Assembly (NCBI GenBank): GCA_035653595.1 | Contig: DASRBO010000104.1 | Span: forward strand, 1-64,000 | Length of the DNA stretch: 64,000 bases | Reading direction: 5' to 3' | From: DASRBO01 sp035653595 | GTDB lineage: Bacteria > Actinomycetota > Acidimicrobiia > Acidimicrobiales > JAJPHE01 | In this document: positions 17,476-25,358 of the stretch, piece by piece | How the letters are laid out: each line of letters begins with the position of its first letter | Numbering within the stretch: the stretch's first letter is position 1 | Program-made: the position numbers and the translations under genes | The notes under the pieces: generated by a model | Seen by the model: only the letters and a program-made list of their open reading frames with translations | Told to the model about the DNA's origin: nothing | Database searches by the model: none

Positions 17476-18231
17476 ATGCCGGTGGTGAGCGTCCGGTACT
17501 CGGAGCGGCCGGAGCTGTGGGAGCGCATCACCGATCTGTCGGCCGAGGTGTGGCCCGAGTACAACCGGCACGGCGACGTGGTCGGCCCGTACTGGGACTC
17601 GCTGTACCAGGTCTTCCCGGACTTCCAGTTCGTCCTCTACGACGAGGACGCCGACGAGGTGCTGGCCGAGGGCCAGACCATTCCGGTGGCCTGGACCGGG
17701 CGGGAAGAGGACCTCGGTCCGGGCATAGACCACAGCATCGCCGCCGGCTTCGATCTGGCGGGGAGCGGAGGGACCCCCGACGCCCTGTGCGCCCTCGCCG
17801 CCGAGATCCCCCCACGCCATCGCCAGCGGGGTCTGGCGACGGTGATCCTGGGCGCCATGGCCGACCTGGGGCGGGATGACGGCCTCGGCTGGCTGATCGC
17901 TCCGGTGCGGCCCAACTGGAAGGAGCGTTACCCGCTCGCTCCCGTCGAGCGCTACGCCGCGTGGACGCTCCCCAGCGGCGAGGCCTTCGATCCCTGGATC
18001 CGGATCCACCTGCGCCTGGGGGCGCGGTTGGGTCCGGCCCTACCGCAGTCGATGCGCATCACCGGGACCGTCGCCGAGTGGGAGTCGTGGACCGGCATGG
18101 CCTTCCCCGACCCGGGTGAGTACGTGTTCCCCCACGGGCTGGCCACCCTGAGGGTGGACCGCCAGGCCGACGTCGGCTCCTACTCGGAGCCCAACGTGTG
18201 GCTGATCCACGATCTGCGGTCGCGGCCCTGA
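17476..18231 (+). CDS. GNAT-family acetyltransferase, probably co-transcribed with eis
   Basis: The ATG at 17476 gives 251 residues; the frame is open upstream only inside eis. The CoA-binding loop is IPPRHRQRGLATVILGAM near residue 117. Further features are YWDSLYQVFPDFQFVLYDE near the N-terminus and WTGMAFPDPGEYVFPHG near the C-terminus, which recur in a family of uncharacterised actinobacterial GNAT proteins. The 22-base spacing from eis suggests one transcript. The ribosome site is weak. Confidence 0.85.
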   Translation: MPVVSVRYSERPELWERITDLSAEVWPEYNRHGDVVGPYWDSLYQVFPDFQFVLYDEDADEVLAEGQTIPVAWTGREEDLGPGIDHSIAAGFDLAGSGGTPDALCALAAEIPPRHRQRGLATVILGAMADLGRDDGLGWLIAPVRPNWKERYPLAPVERYAAWTLPSGEAFDPWIRIHLRLGARLGPALPQSMRITGTVAEWESWTGMAFPDPGEYVFPHGLATLRVDRQADVGSYSEPNVWLIHDLRSRP

Positions 18232-18240
18232 GCGGTCCGG

Positions 18241-18984
18241 TCAGGGCGCCGGCGACTGGACCTGACGGAGGTGCTCGACCAGCTCGGCCAGCCCCACCCG
18301 GGCGTTCGCCCCGCTGGTCGAGGGCATCAGGTAGGCGGGCATGCCGTCGATGCCCCCCGGCTGCCAGCCGGGGCGGGCCGAACGGTCCACCGCCGCCCGC
18401 CAGCCCTCCAACCCGACCAGGCACACCGCCTCCGGTCGCAGCCAGGCGACCAACCGCGAGAGCCGTCCCAGGCCGGCCCGGTACTCGTGGGTCCCCACCA
18501 GGGCCGAGCGCGGCGTGGCCCGCTTGACCAGGTCGGTCATCCCCACCCGGTCGACCAGCAGGGCACTGAGCGGTCGACCGGCGCTGGACACCAGCCCCGA
18601 CTCGAGGGCGGCGGCCCAGAACCGATTGGTGGCTCCGGCGAACCCGTAGCCGGCGTCGGCCGCCACCTGACTGGGGTTGAGACCGCACACCAGCACCCGC
18701 ATGCCCGGCCCGACGGTGTCGGGTAGCGAGCGCATCCGCCTGGCGGTGGCGAAGAGCGACCTGTCCTCCTCGTCGATGGCCAGCACGTCGAAGCCGGCCC
18801 CGGTGAGGGCGTCGGCCAGGCCGTCGGGCTGCCACAGGCAGAAGAACCGCCCGGGGATGTCGTCGTCGGGGTAAGGGCCCTCGCTGTCCCCCCGACTCAC
18901 CGACAGCATGAGGGGCGCCCCCGGCGCCAGGGCCCAGTGGAGCCGGGCCAGGGCCATGGGCACCGCCACGCGGGGCAGGTGCAT
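18241..18984 (-). CDS. mug: Mismatch-specific uracil-DNA glycosylase (Mug-type) joined to the end of a methyltransferase fold
   Basis: Residues about 95-247 are a Mug/TDG-type glycosylase: motif VLVCGLNPSQVAADAGYGF (the GLNPS active-site loop), NRFWAAALESGLV, GMTDLVKRATPR, VGLEGWRAAVDRS and the C-terminal MPSTSGANAR, the family's second active-site motif. The enzyme excises uracil or thymine from G mismatches. Residues 1-75 (MHLPRVAVPMALARLHWAL, then GRFFCLWQPDGLADAL) are the second half of a class I methyltransferase whose first half is the adjacent upstream frame. The two are in phase, separated by one TAG, so the ancestral gene encoded a single methyltransferase-glycosylase of about 355 residues. 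The ATG at 18984 abuts the TAG and could serve for reinitiation. Confidence 0.85.
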   Translation of the reverse strand: MHLPRVAVPMALARLHWALAPGAPLMLSVSRGDSEGPYPDDDIPGRFFCLWQPDGLADALTGAGFDVLAIDEEDRSLFATARRMRSLPDTVGPGMRVLVCGLNPSQVAADAGYGFAGATNRFWAAALESGLVSSAGRPLSALLVDRVGMTDLVKRATPRSALVGTHEYRAGLGRLSRLVAWLRPEAVCLVGLEGWRAAVDRSARPGWQPGGIDGMPAYLMPSTSGANARVGLAELVEHLRQVQSPAP

Positions 18985-19305
18985 CTAGGAGTGGCGGGCC
19001 CAGGCGCCGCCCAGGGACCGGTCGGCCAGGGGCAGGGCCTCGACGTCGGCCCGCAGCGGCCAGGCGGCGGGATCGTTCTGGCGGGCGAGGCCGAGCATGG
19101 CGCCGGCGGCGTCGAGGGCGAGGACGGGGTGGGGGAGGTGGGTGAGGTAGCCCCCCGGTCCGCAGCCCAGGTCGGCCACTGGCAGGCCGGGCAGGCACGA
19201 CCGGGCGAAGCTCTCAGCCCGTCCGAGGTGGGCCGGCGGGCGCCGGTCGCGGTAGCGGGATGCCTGGCGCTCGTAGACGGCGACGGTGGCCCGCTCCACC
19301 GCCAC
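18985..19305 (-). CDS. N-terminal half of the methyltransferase-glycosylase fusion, ended by an in-frame TAG
   Basis: The 106-residue frame has a methyltransferase start: VYERQASRYRDRRPP, motif I VADLGCGPGGYLTHL, motif II VLALDAAGAML, and LPLADRSLGGAWARHS. It stops at TAG (18985-18987) exactly where related methyltransferases continue with Tyr and then a MH/VH-LPR segment; the next in-frame codon is ATG-His-Leu-Pro-Arg. A TAC-to-TAG change would explain it. The half-domain is unlikely to be active alone. Options are nonsense mutation, assembly error, or readthrough. Confidence 0.75.
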   Translation of the reverse strand: MAVERATVAVYERQASRYRDRRPPAHLGRAESFARSCLPGLPVADLGCGPGGYLTHLPHPVLALDAAGAMLGLARQNDPAAWPLRADVEALPLADRSLGGAWARHS

Positions 19306-19311
19306 AGGCTC

Positions 19312-20229
19312 TCACGCCGTGGACGGGCCGGTCCGGTTGCCGGCCGGCGGCATGGCCGGCACCAGCCGGTCCCCGCCGGCGGTCCAGCGCCTGGCGGCCA
19401 CCGCCGCCCCCGCCACCAGCACCGCCACCATCGCCCAGCCCAGGGCCCGGGCCCCCAAGCCCACGTACTTGAGCCCGGAGGCGAGGATGACGAAGGTGAT
19501 GACCGGCCGGAGGTAGCGGTCGGGCACCCTTGAGGACAGCAGGGACCCGACCAGGACGGCAGGAACGCTGCCGGCGATGATGGCGCTGGTGACAGGTAGC
19601 TCGACGTGGCCGAAGGTGAGCGCCCCCAGGGCGGCCGCCGCCGTCAGCGGGATGGCCTGGGTCAGGTCGGTGCCGACCAGCCGACTCGCCGTCAGGGTCG
19701 GATAGAGGAACATAAGCAGCACGATCATCAGCGACCCGGCGCCGACCGAGGTGATGCCGACCACCAGGCCCCCGACGGCCCCGATGGCCAGAGTGGGCAG
19801 CGGACGGGGGCTGACCTGGGTCACCCGTCCCCGCCGCTCGGCTCCCGAGCGGCGGTCGAGCAGGCGCCGCAGCAGCATCGCCGCCGCCCCGACGAGCAGG
19901 GCGGCCCCCAGGGCGACCTGGACGTTGTGTTCGGCCGCCTTGCTGTGGCCGAACAGGTGAAGGACGTAGGTGCCGGCGAAGGCGGCCGGCACCGAACCGG
20001 CCGACATCCAGCCGACCAGCCTCAGGTTCACCGTGCCCTTCTGCAGGTGGACGGCCGCCCCCACCGGCCTCATGACCACCGCCGCCACCAGGTCGGAGGA
20101 GATGGCGGTGGAGGGCTTCACAGAAAACAGCAGGATGAGCATGGGCGTCATCAACGCCCCTCCGCCGGCGCCGGTGAGCCCCACCAGCAACCCGACCACC
20201 GCGCTACCCAGGACTATGAAGGGATCCAC
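19312..20229 (-). CDS. TSUP-family membrane transporter (TauE/SafE type)
   Basis: Probable exporter or importer of sulfite, sulfonate or another small sulfur anion. The family hallmark VVGLLVGLTGAGGGALMTP occurs at the N-terminus and is repeated in the second half as GGLVVGITSVGAGSLMIVLL. About eight membrane segments are visible. I use the GTG at 20229 (VDPFIVLG), preceded by GGAGAG; a frame extending to 20355 adds residues that look non-coding. It is divergent from an Rrf2 regulator, which suggests that the regulator controls it. Confidence 0.88.
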   Translation of the reverse strand: MDPFIVLGSAVVGLLVGLTGAGGGALMTPMLILLFSVKPSTAISSDLVAAVVMRPVGAAVHLQKGTVNLRLVGWMSAGSVPAAFAGTYVLHLFGHSKAAEHNVQVALGAALLVGAAAMLLRRLLDRRSGAERRGRVTQVSPRPLPTLAIGAVGGLVVGITSVGAGSLMIVLLMFLYPTLTASRLVGTDLTQAIPLTAAAALGALTFGHVELPVTSAIIAGSVPAVLVGSLLSSRVPDRYLRPVITFVILASGLKYVGLGARALGWAMVAVLVAGAAVAARRWTAGGDRLVPAMPPAGNRTGPSTA

Positions 20230-20335
20230 CAGCTCTCCGGCTCGGTCGATAGAAACAACAAATCCGAGTGAATAGATCGACTTTAGTGCCTGAGCGGGAT
20301 GCCAGCAAGGCCGGCGGCCGCGGGAGAATGGGCTC
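20230..20335. promoter_or_regulatory. AT-richer intergenic region between divergent TSUP and Rrf2 genes
   Basis: This 106-base gap is clearly less GC-rich than its surroundings, with segments such as GAAACAACAAATCC and GAATAGATCGACTTTAG. It must contain both divergent promoters and is the expected site for an Rrf2 operator. I could not define exact -35/-10 boxes. Confidence 0.45.
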
Positions 20336-20788
20336 GTGTACATCTCCGCCCGCACCGACTACGCCCTGCGGGCGCTGGTCACCCTGGCCGCCAACGCCAG
20401 GCCCATGACCGCCGAGGAGCTGGCCACCAGCCAGGATCTTCCGGTGAACTACCTCGAGGCCATCCTTCTCGACCTGCGCCGCTCGGGCATCGTGGCGAGC
20501 AGGCGGGGACCGGACGCCGGCTACCGGTTCCTCCGCGACCCCGAGGAGCTCACACCGGCCGATGTCATGCGCGCTCTCGAGGGCCCGCTGGCCGAGGTCC
20601 AGGGACTTCGGCCCGAGGCGACCTCCTACCGCCAGCCGGCCGGCTCCCTGCAGGAGCTGTGGGTGGCGCTCCGGGCCAGTCTGCGCAGCGTGCTCGAGGG
20701 GGTGAGCATCGCCCAGCTGGCTCGGGGGCAGTTCCCCCGCAAGCTCTCCAAGCTGATCGCCGATCCCGATGCCTGGGTGCCCCATTGA
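20336..20788 (+). CDS. Rrf2-family transcriptional regulator without cluster-binding cysteines
   Basis: The 150-residue protein opens with the family signature MYISARTDYALRALVTLAAN, followed by the winged helix (TAEELATSQDLPVNYLEAIL) and the wing motif SRRGPDAGYRFLRDPEELT. Iron-sulfur Rrf2 proteins such as IscR and NsrR carry three Cys near residues 90-110; this protein has none, as in CymR, which senses sulfur status through a partner enzyme. With a TSUP transporter divergent from it, sulfur-related control is a fair inference. Its stop codon overlaps the TTG start of the next gene. Confidence 0.9.
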   Translation: MYISARTDYALRALVTLAANARPMTAEELATSQDLPVNYLEAILLDLRRSGIVASRRGPDAGYRFLRDPEELTPADVMRALEGPLAEVQGLRPEATSYRQPAGSLQELWVALRASLRSVLEGVSIAQLARGQFPRKLSKLIADPDAWVPH

Positions 20789-21612
20789 GCTGCCCCGCCC
20801 GACACCCGGCGACCGGCGGTCGGCCCCGGCGGCCCGGGCCGGTGGTGGTGGCCCTGGTGGCAGCGGCCGCCCTGGCCGTGGTCGCCTCGGCCTGCGGCGG
20901 CGCGGCCCCCCGCCCCACGGCGTCCCACCTGAGCCGGCCGGCGCCCCCGGTGTCGACCACCACCACCGTCGCCCGGCCGGTGGACCCCCGCACCGCCCTG
21001 GACCTGGCCCCGTGGGCAACCGTGGTCGCCCGCGCCCTCGTCCCCCAGGTGCCGGTGTACCCGGCGCCCGGCTCGGCGGCGGCGTCGAGCCGACTGTCCA
21101 ACCCCAACAACCTCGGCGCCCCGCTGGTCTTCCGAGTGACCCTGGTGGACGGCCCGTGGCTGCAGGTGATGCTGCCCGTGCGGCCCAACGGCGCCACCGG
21201 CTGGATCCAGCGCAGCGCCGTGCAGCTCTTCGACGACAGCTACCGGGTGGTGGTGCACCTCGACAGCCACAGCCTGGTGCTGATGGACGACGGAGCGGTG
21301 ATCGAGACCCATCCGGTCATCGTCGGGATGCCGAGCGCGCCGACGCCGACGGGGGACTTCTACGTCACCGAGCTGCTCAAGGCGCCCGACCCCAACGGCC
21401 CCTACGGGCCCTACGCCTTCGGGCTGTCGGGCTTCTCCGACACCTATAGCGAGTTCGATGGCGGCCCCGGTCAGATCGCCATCCACGGCACCGACCAGCC
21501 CGGGCTCATGGGCCAGAACGCCAGCCATGGCTGCGTCCGGGTGACCAACGACGTGGTCAGCCATCTGGCGACCGTGCTGCCCCTGGGCAGCCCGGTCCTC
21601 ATCACTGCCTAG
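20785..21612 (+). CDS. L,D-transpeptidase lipoprotein (YkuD domain)
   Basis: It probably forms 3-3 cross-links or attaches proteins in the cell wall. The TTG at 20785 overlaps the preceding stop codon and gives 275 residues with an Arg-rich n-region, hydrophobic core and a lipobox ending VASAC near residue 35. A linker rich in Thr and Pro follows. Residues about 85-140 resemble an SH3-like domain (WLQVMLPVRPNGATGWIQ). The YkuD catalytic domain ends with HGTDQPG and SHGCVRVTNDVV, containing the catalytic His, Ser-His-Gly-Cys and Arg. Coupling to an Rrf2 gene is unusual. Confidence 0.9.
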   Translation: MSCPARHPATGGRPRRPGPVVVALVAAAALAVVASACGGAAPRPTASHLSRPAPPVSTTTTVARPVDPRTALDLAPWATVVARALVPQVPVYPAPGSAAASSRLSNPNNLGAPLVFRVTLVDGPWLQVMLPVRPNGATGWIQRSAVQLFDDSYRVVVHLDSHSLVLMDDGAVIETHPVIVGMPSAPTPTGDFYVTELLKAPDPNGPYGPYAFGLSGFSDTYSEFDGGPGQIAIHGTDQPGLMGQNASHGCVRVTNDVVSHLATVLPLGSPVLITA

Positions 21613-21661
21613 GGAGCCGCGGCCCGTCCGGCGACGAACGGGCCGGGTAGCCTCGGCGCCC

Positions 21662-23053
21662 GTGCCGCCGAAGCGGGGGCCCGGCGAGGACGATCTGTTC
21701 GAGGCGGCGCTCGCCGAGCGCATGGCCAAGCAGGCGCCGCTGGCGGCGCGCATGCGCCCCCGCTCGTTGGACGAGATCGTCGGCCAGCCCCACCTGCTCG
21801 GCCATGGTGCTCCCCTGCGGGGGCTGATCGAGGCCGACCGCCTGACCTCCATTCTGCTGTGGGGTCCCCCCGGAACCGGCAAGACGACGCTGGCCCGGGT
21901 GGTCGCCTCGCTCACCAACCGGCAGTTCGTGTCGCTGTCGGCCGTCACGGCCGGGGTCAAGGAGGTGCGCGAGGTCATCGGCGAGGCCCGCCGGCGCCTG
22001 GCCCAGGAGGGCAGCGGCACCATCCTGTTCCTCGACGAGGTGCACCGGTTCAACAAGAGCCAGCAGGACGCCCTCCTGCCGGCGGTGGAGGAAGGGATCA
22101 TCACCCTGATCGGGGCGACGACCGAGAACCCGTTCTTCGAGGTGAACGCCCCCCTGATCAGCCGCTCGACGATCTTCCGTCTCGAGCCCCTCGGTGAGGC
22201 CGATCTCCGCGTGCTGGTCGAGCGCGCCCTGGCCCTCGAGGGGGCCACCGCCACCGAGGATGCGGTGGCGCACCTGGTGGACATGGCCGGGGGCGACGGC
22301 AGGGCCGTGCTCACCACCCTCGAGGTGGCCCTGGCCCTGGGCGCCGCCGCCGGCAGGCACGATGTGTCACTGGCCGAGGTCGAGTCGGCCAGCCAGACCA
22401 GAGTCCTGCGCTACGGCGAGGACCAGCACTACGACGTCATCTCCGCCTTCATCAAGTCCATCCGGGGCTCGGATCCCGACGCCGGCCTGTACTGGCTGTC
22501 CCGCATGCTGGAGGCGGGCGAGGACGCCCGCTTCATCGCCAGACGCCTGGTGATCCTGGCGTCGGAGGACGTGGGGATGGCCGACTCCATGGGGCTGGTG
22601 GTGGCCGACGCCGCCGCCCGGGCGGTCGAGTTCGTGGGTCTGCCCGAGGCCGGGCTCAACCTGGCCCACGCCGTCATCTACCTGGCCACCGCCCCCAAGT
22701 CCAACACGGTGATGGCCGGGCTGGCCCGGGCGTCGGAGGACGTGCGCGACCGGCAGGAGGGGGCAGTGCCGGCGCCGTTGCGCAGCGTTCATCCCTACCA
22801 GCGCAACAAGCTCAAAGAGGGTGGAGGCTACGTCTATCCCCACAACCACCCCGAGGGCTTCGTGGCCCAGGAGTACCGCCCCCCGGAGATCGCCGGCGAC
22901 ATAGGCAGCCCCGAGCGCCGGGTCTACTACCGGCCCTCGCCCCACGGGATGGAGGCGGAGATCGGCCGGCGCCTCCGCCAGCTGTGGGGCGACGCCCCCT
23001 ACGACGCCATGGAGTGGTGGGAGTTCAAGAAGTTCCGCGACCCGCAGCGGTGA
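21662..23053 (+). CDS. rarA: Replication-associated recombination ATPase RarA (MgsA)
   Basis: AAA+ ATPase of the clamp-loader type acting at stalled replication forks. In 463 residues it shows the N-terminal LAARMRPRSLDEIVGQPHLL, Walker A WGPPGTGKTT near residue 69, Walker B ILFLDEVHRFNKSQQDALL, sensor I IGATTENPFFEVN, and the C-terminal tetramerisation domain with SEDVGMADSM and NPPEGF-like HNHPEGFVAQEY. Length and motifs are complete. The start is GTG at 21662. Confidence 0.96.
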   Translation: MPPKRGPGEDDLFEAALAERMAKQAPLAARMRPRSLDEIVGQPHLLGHGAPLRGLIEADRLTSILLWGPPGTGKTTLARVVASLTNRQFVSLSAVTAGVKEVREVIGEARRRLAQEGSGTILFLDEVHRFNKSQQDALLPAVEEGIITLIGATTENPFFEVNAPLISRSTIFRLEPLGEADLRVLVERALALEGATATEDAVAHLVDMAGGDGRAVLTTLEVALALGAAAGRHDVSLAEVESASQTRVLRYGEDQHYDVISAFIKSIRGSDPDAGLYWLSRMLEAGEDARFIARRLVILASEDVGMADSMGLVVADAAARAVEFVGLPEAGLNLAHAVIYLATAPKSNTVMAGLARASEDVRDRQEGAVPAPLRSVHPYQRNKLKEGGGYVYPHNHPEGFVAQEYRPPEIAGDIGSPERRVYYRPSPHGMEAEIGRRLRQLWGDAPYDAMEWWEFKKFRDPQR

Positions 23054-23129
23054 GGGACCACGAGCGGGCCGGCCGGCGGGCTCCGGGGCGGGTCGTTGGG
23101 GGCCGCCGCCCGTCGGGTAGGTAGAGGCG

Positions 23130-23495
23130 GTGCGAGCCCCACCGGTGCCGACCGTGCCCAGCCGCCTGGCGGTGCTGGCCGAGCTGGGCGATCGGCCGGA
23201 CTACGAGGCCGCCGGTCGGCGGTGGGGTATACCGCCGGGCTTGGCCTTCATGATCGCCACCGGGTTGCCGGCGGACGGCAGCGACGGGTTGGCGCCCGAG
23301 GACTACCGCCGTCCGGGGATGCTTGAAGGCTCGACCCAGCACCTCGTCAACCCGCCGGCGGCCAACCCCACGACCAAGCCTCACATCCTGGAGTGGATCC
23401 GCCGGCGGGCCCGGGCCGACCAGGCGATGCAGGGGGCGGCCGGGCGCGATTTGAGCCCGTCCATGGGGCGACCCCCGGCTCGGAGCGGAAAGTAG
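23130..23495 (+). CDS. Conserved hypothetical protein
   Basis: The 121-residue protein has no signal peptide, membrane segment or known catalytic motif. Recognisable blocks are GIPPGLAFMIATGLPADG, EDYRRPGMLEGSTQHLVNPP and NPTTKPHILEWIRRRARAD, a composition I associate with a short actinobacterial family of unknown role. GTG at 23130 is the start. It lies 76 bases after rarA and 28 before an LLM oxidoreductase gene, so it could share a transcript with either. Confidence 0.65.
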   Translation: MRAPPVPTVPSRLAVLAELGDRPDYEAAGRRWGIPPGLAFMIATGLPADGSDGLAPEDYRRPGMLEGSTQHLVNPPAANPTTKPHILEWIRRRARADQAMQGAAGRDLSPSMGRPPARSGK

Positions 23496-23523
23496 GGTCA
23501 GAACCCGACAAAGGGGGTGGCCC

Positions 23524-24552
23524 ATGCGGCTCGGATCGGGGATCGGCAAGGGGGAACCGGACAAGCTCAAGGCCCGGGCCCGCCGGCTCGAGGACGCCGG
23601 GGTGGACGTGTTGTGGGTGGCCGAGCTCTACGGCTTCGACGGGGTGAGCCTCATGGGCTTCCTCGCCGCCGCCACCGACCGGGTGCAGATCGGGTCCTCG
23701 ATCCTGCCCTTCTACTCCCGCACCCCGACCCTGCTGGCCATGAGCGCCGCCGGCGTTGACGCCCTTTCGGGGGGGCGGTGCATCCTCGGCATCGGCGCCT
23801 CGGGGCCCCAGGTCATCGAGGGCTTCCACGGCCTCCCCTACGACGCCCCGGTGGGCCGGGTGGGCGAGGTGATCGACATCTGCCGCCAGGTGTGGCGGCG
23901 GGAGGCGACCAGCTACCAGGGCCGCTACTACCAGCTGCCCGTTCCTGATGGGACCGGCACCGGACTGGGCAAGCCGCTCAAGATGATCGACCATCCGGTC
24001 AGGGACCGCATCCCCGTCTACGTGGCCGCCATCGGGCCCAAGAACGTCGAGATGGTGGCGGCCAAGGCCGAGGGGTGGCTGCCGATCTTCTTCTGGCCCG
24101 AGAAGGCCAAGGAGGTCTGGGGCCCCTCCCTCGACGCCGGCTCGGCCCGCCGGCCCGGCGACCTCGGCCCGCTCGAGGTGGTGGCCGGCGGCACGGTGGC
24201 CATCGGCGAGGGCCTCGAGAAGCTGCGGGAGCAGGCCCGCCCCGGCCTGGCCCTCTACATCGGGGGCATGGGGGCGAGGGGGCGCAACTTCTACAACGAC
24301 CTGGCGTGCCGCTACGGCTTCGAGAAGGAGGCGGCGGCCATCCAGGACGCCTACCTGGACGGCCGCCGCGACGAGGCCGCCGCCCTGGTGCCCCAGGAGC
24401 TGATCGACGCCACCACCCTGGTCGGCCCGCCCGGTTTCGTGCGCGACCGCATCGCCGCCTACCGCGAGGCGGGGGTCACCGTGCTCAACGTGAACCCGGC
24501 GGGCCCGGACCCGGCGGCCACCATCGCCCAGGTCAGGGAGTGGCTGGAGTAG
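23524..24552 (+). CDS. LLM-class oxidoreductase, probably F420-dependent
   Basis: The 342-residue protein is a luciferase-like TIM barrel: MRLGSGIGKGEPDKLKARA, VGSSILPFYSRTP-like segment, then ALSGGRCILGIGASGPQVIEGFHG and the cofactor-side IPVYVAAIGPKNVEMVA. The ATG at 23524 follows AAAGGGGGTG. In actinobacteria such enzymes generally use coenzyme F420, though FMN cannot be excluded. Substrate unknown. Its end overlaps the convergent siderophore-interacting protein gene by 20 bases. Confidence 0.92.
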   Translation: MRLGSGIGKGEPDKLKARARRLEDAGVDVLWVAELYGFDGVSLMGFLAAATDRVQIGSSILPFYSRTPTLLAMSAAGVDALSGGRCILGIGASGPQVIEGFHGLPYDAPVGRVGEVIDICRQVWRREATSYQGRYYQLPVPDGTGTGLGKPLKMIDHPVRDRIPVYVAAIGPKNVEMVAAKAEGWLPIFFWPEKAKEVWGPSLDAGSARRPGDLGPLEVVAGGTVAIGEGLEKLREQARPGLALYIGGMGARGRNFYNDLACRYGFEKEAAAIQDAYLDGRRDEAAALVPQELIDATTLVGPPGFVRDRIAAYREAGVTVLNVNPAGPDPAATIAQVREWLE

Positions 24553-25309
24553 CCAGCTTCCAGTAGCCCCGCACGGCGGCGCTGGCCCGGGGCAGGCCCC
24601 GCTCCTCGAAAAGCAACCGCCGGATGCGCTGGACCGCCGCCGCCTCGCCCGCGACCCACACCCGGGTGTCCTCGTCGAGCCGGGCGCCGGCCACCGCCTC
24701 GACCAGTGCGGCGCCCGGGGCCTCCCCCGGCCGGCGGCTGTGCCAGGCGGCGGTGAGGCCCGGGTGGGTGGGCAGGTCGATCCGGGCCTCCTCCGCGGCC
24801 ATCTCGGCGTGGAGCTCGATCTGGGCCGAGGACCCGATCGACTCCACCAGCTGGCTCATGGCCGGCACGGCGGTCTCGTCCCCGGCGAGGAGGAACCGCC
24901 CGGCGGCGGGGTCGATCCGATAGCCGCGGGCCGGACCGGACAGCGCCGCCGGGTCGCCGCCGTTCCCGGCCGCCGCCCACCTCGAGGCCGCCCCCTCCCC
25001 GTGCACGACCACATCGACGTCGAGCTCGGCGCCCTCGGGGTCGTAGCGGCGGGGGGTGAGGGTGCGCAGCAGCGGGCGGCGCCCGTCAGGCAGGAGGAAC
25101 TCGTTTCCCGACCAAGTGGGCAGCACCAGGCCGTCGGGACCGGGCAGGAGGACCCGCACGCTGGCGGCCGGCTCGGGCACCGGCAGTCCGGCCAGCTCGG
25201 CCCCGGCCAGGGTCACCCGCACCAGTCTGGGGCTGAGGGCCACCCGGCGCACCACCTCGACCCGGCGGAACGGGGGCGGCGGCCGGCGGTCCCGCCCGGC
25301 GTCGGTCAC
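24533..25309 (-). CDS. Siderophore-interacting protein (FAD-dependent ferric reductase family)
   Basis: The 258-residue protein matches the SIP family: N-terminal beta-barrel FAD domain with RTLTPRRYDPEGAELDVDVV (the R-x-(Y/L)-T-x-R flavin motif) and HGEGAASRWA, then the NAD(P)H-binding half with FLLAGDETAVPAMSQ and the C-terminal signature AVRGYWK. Members reduce ferric siderophores with NAD(P)H or ferredoxin to release iron. No siderophore transport or biosynthesis genes are in the window. Start GTG at 25309. Confidence 0.93.
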   Translation of the reverse strand: MTDAGRDRRPPPPFRRVEVVRRVALSPRLVRVTLAGAELAGLPVPEPAASVRVLLPGPDGLVLPTWSGNEFLLPDGRRPLLRTLTPRRYDPEGAELDVDVVVHGEGAASRWAAAGNGGDPAALSGPARGYRIDPAAGRFLLAGDETAVPAMSQLVESIGSSAQIELHAEMAAEEARIDLPTHPGLTAAWHSRRPGEAPGAALVEAVAGARLDEDTRVWVAGEAAAVQRIRRLLFEERGLPRASAAVRGYWKLATPATP

Positions 25310-25358
25310 CGCCGGCGGGGGCGGACGGGTGCGGGAGCCACTGCGGCCGGCGCCGTGG

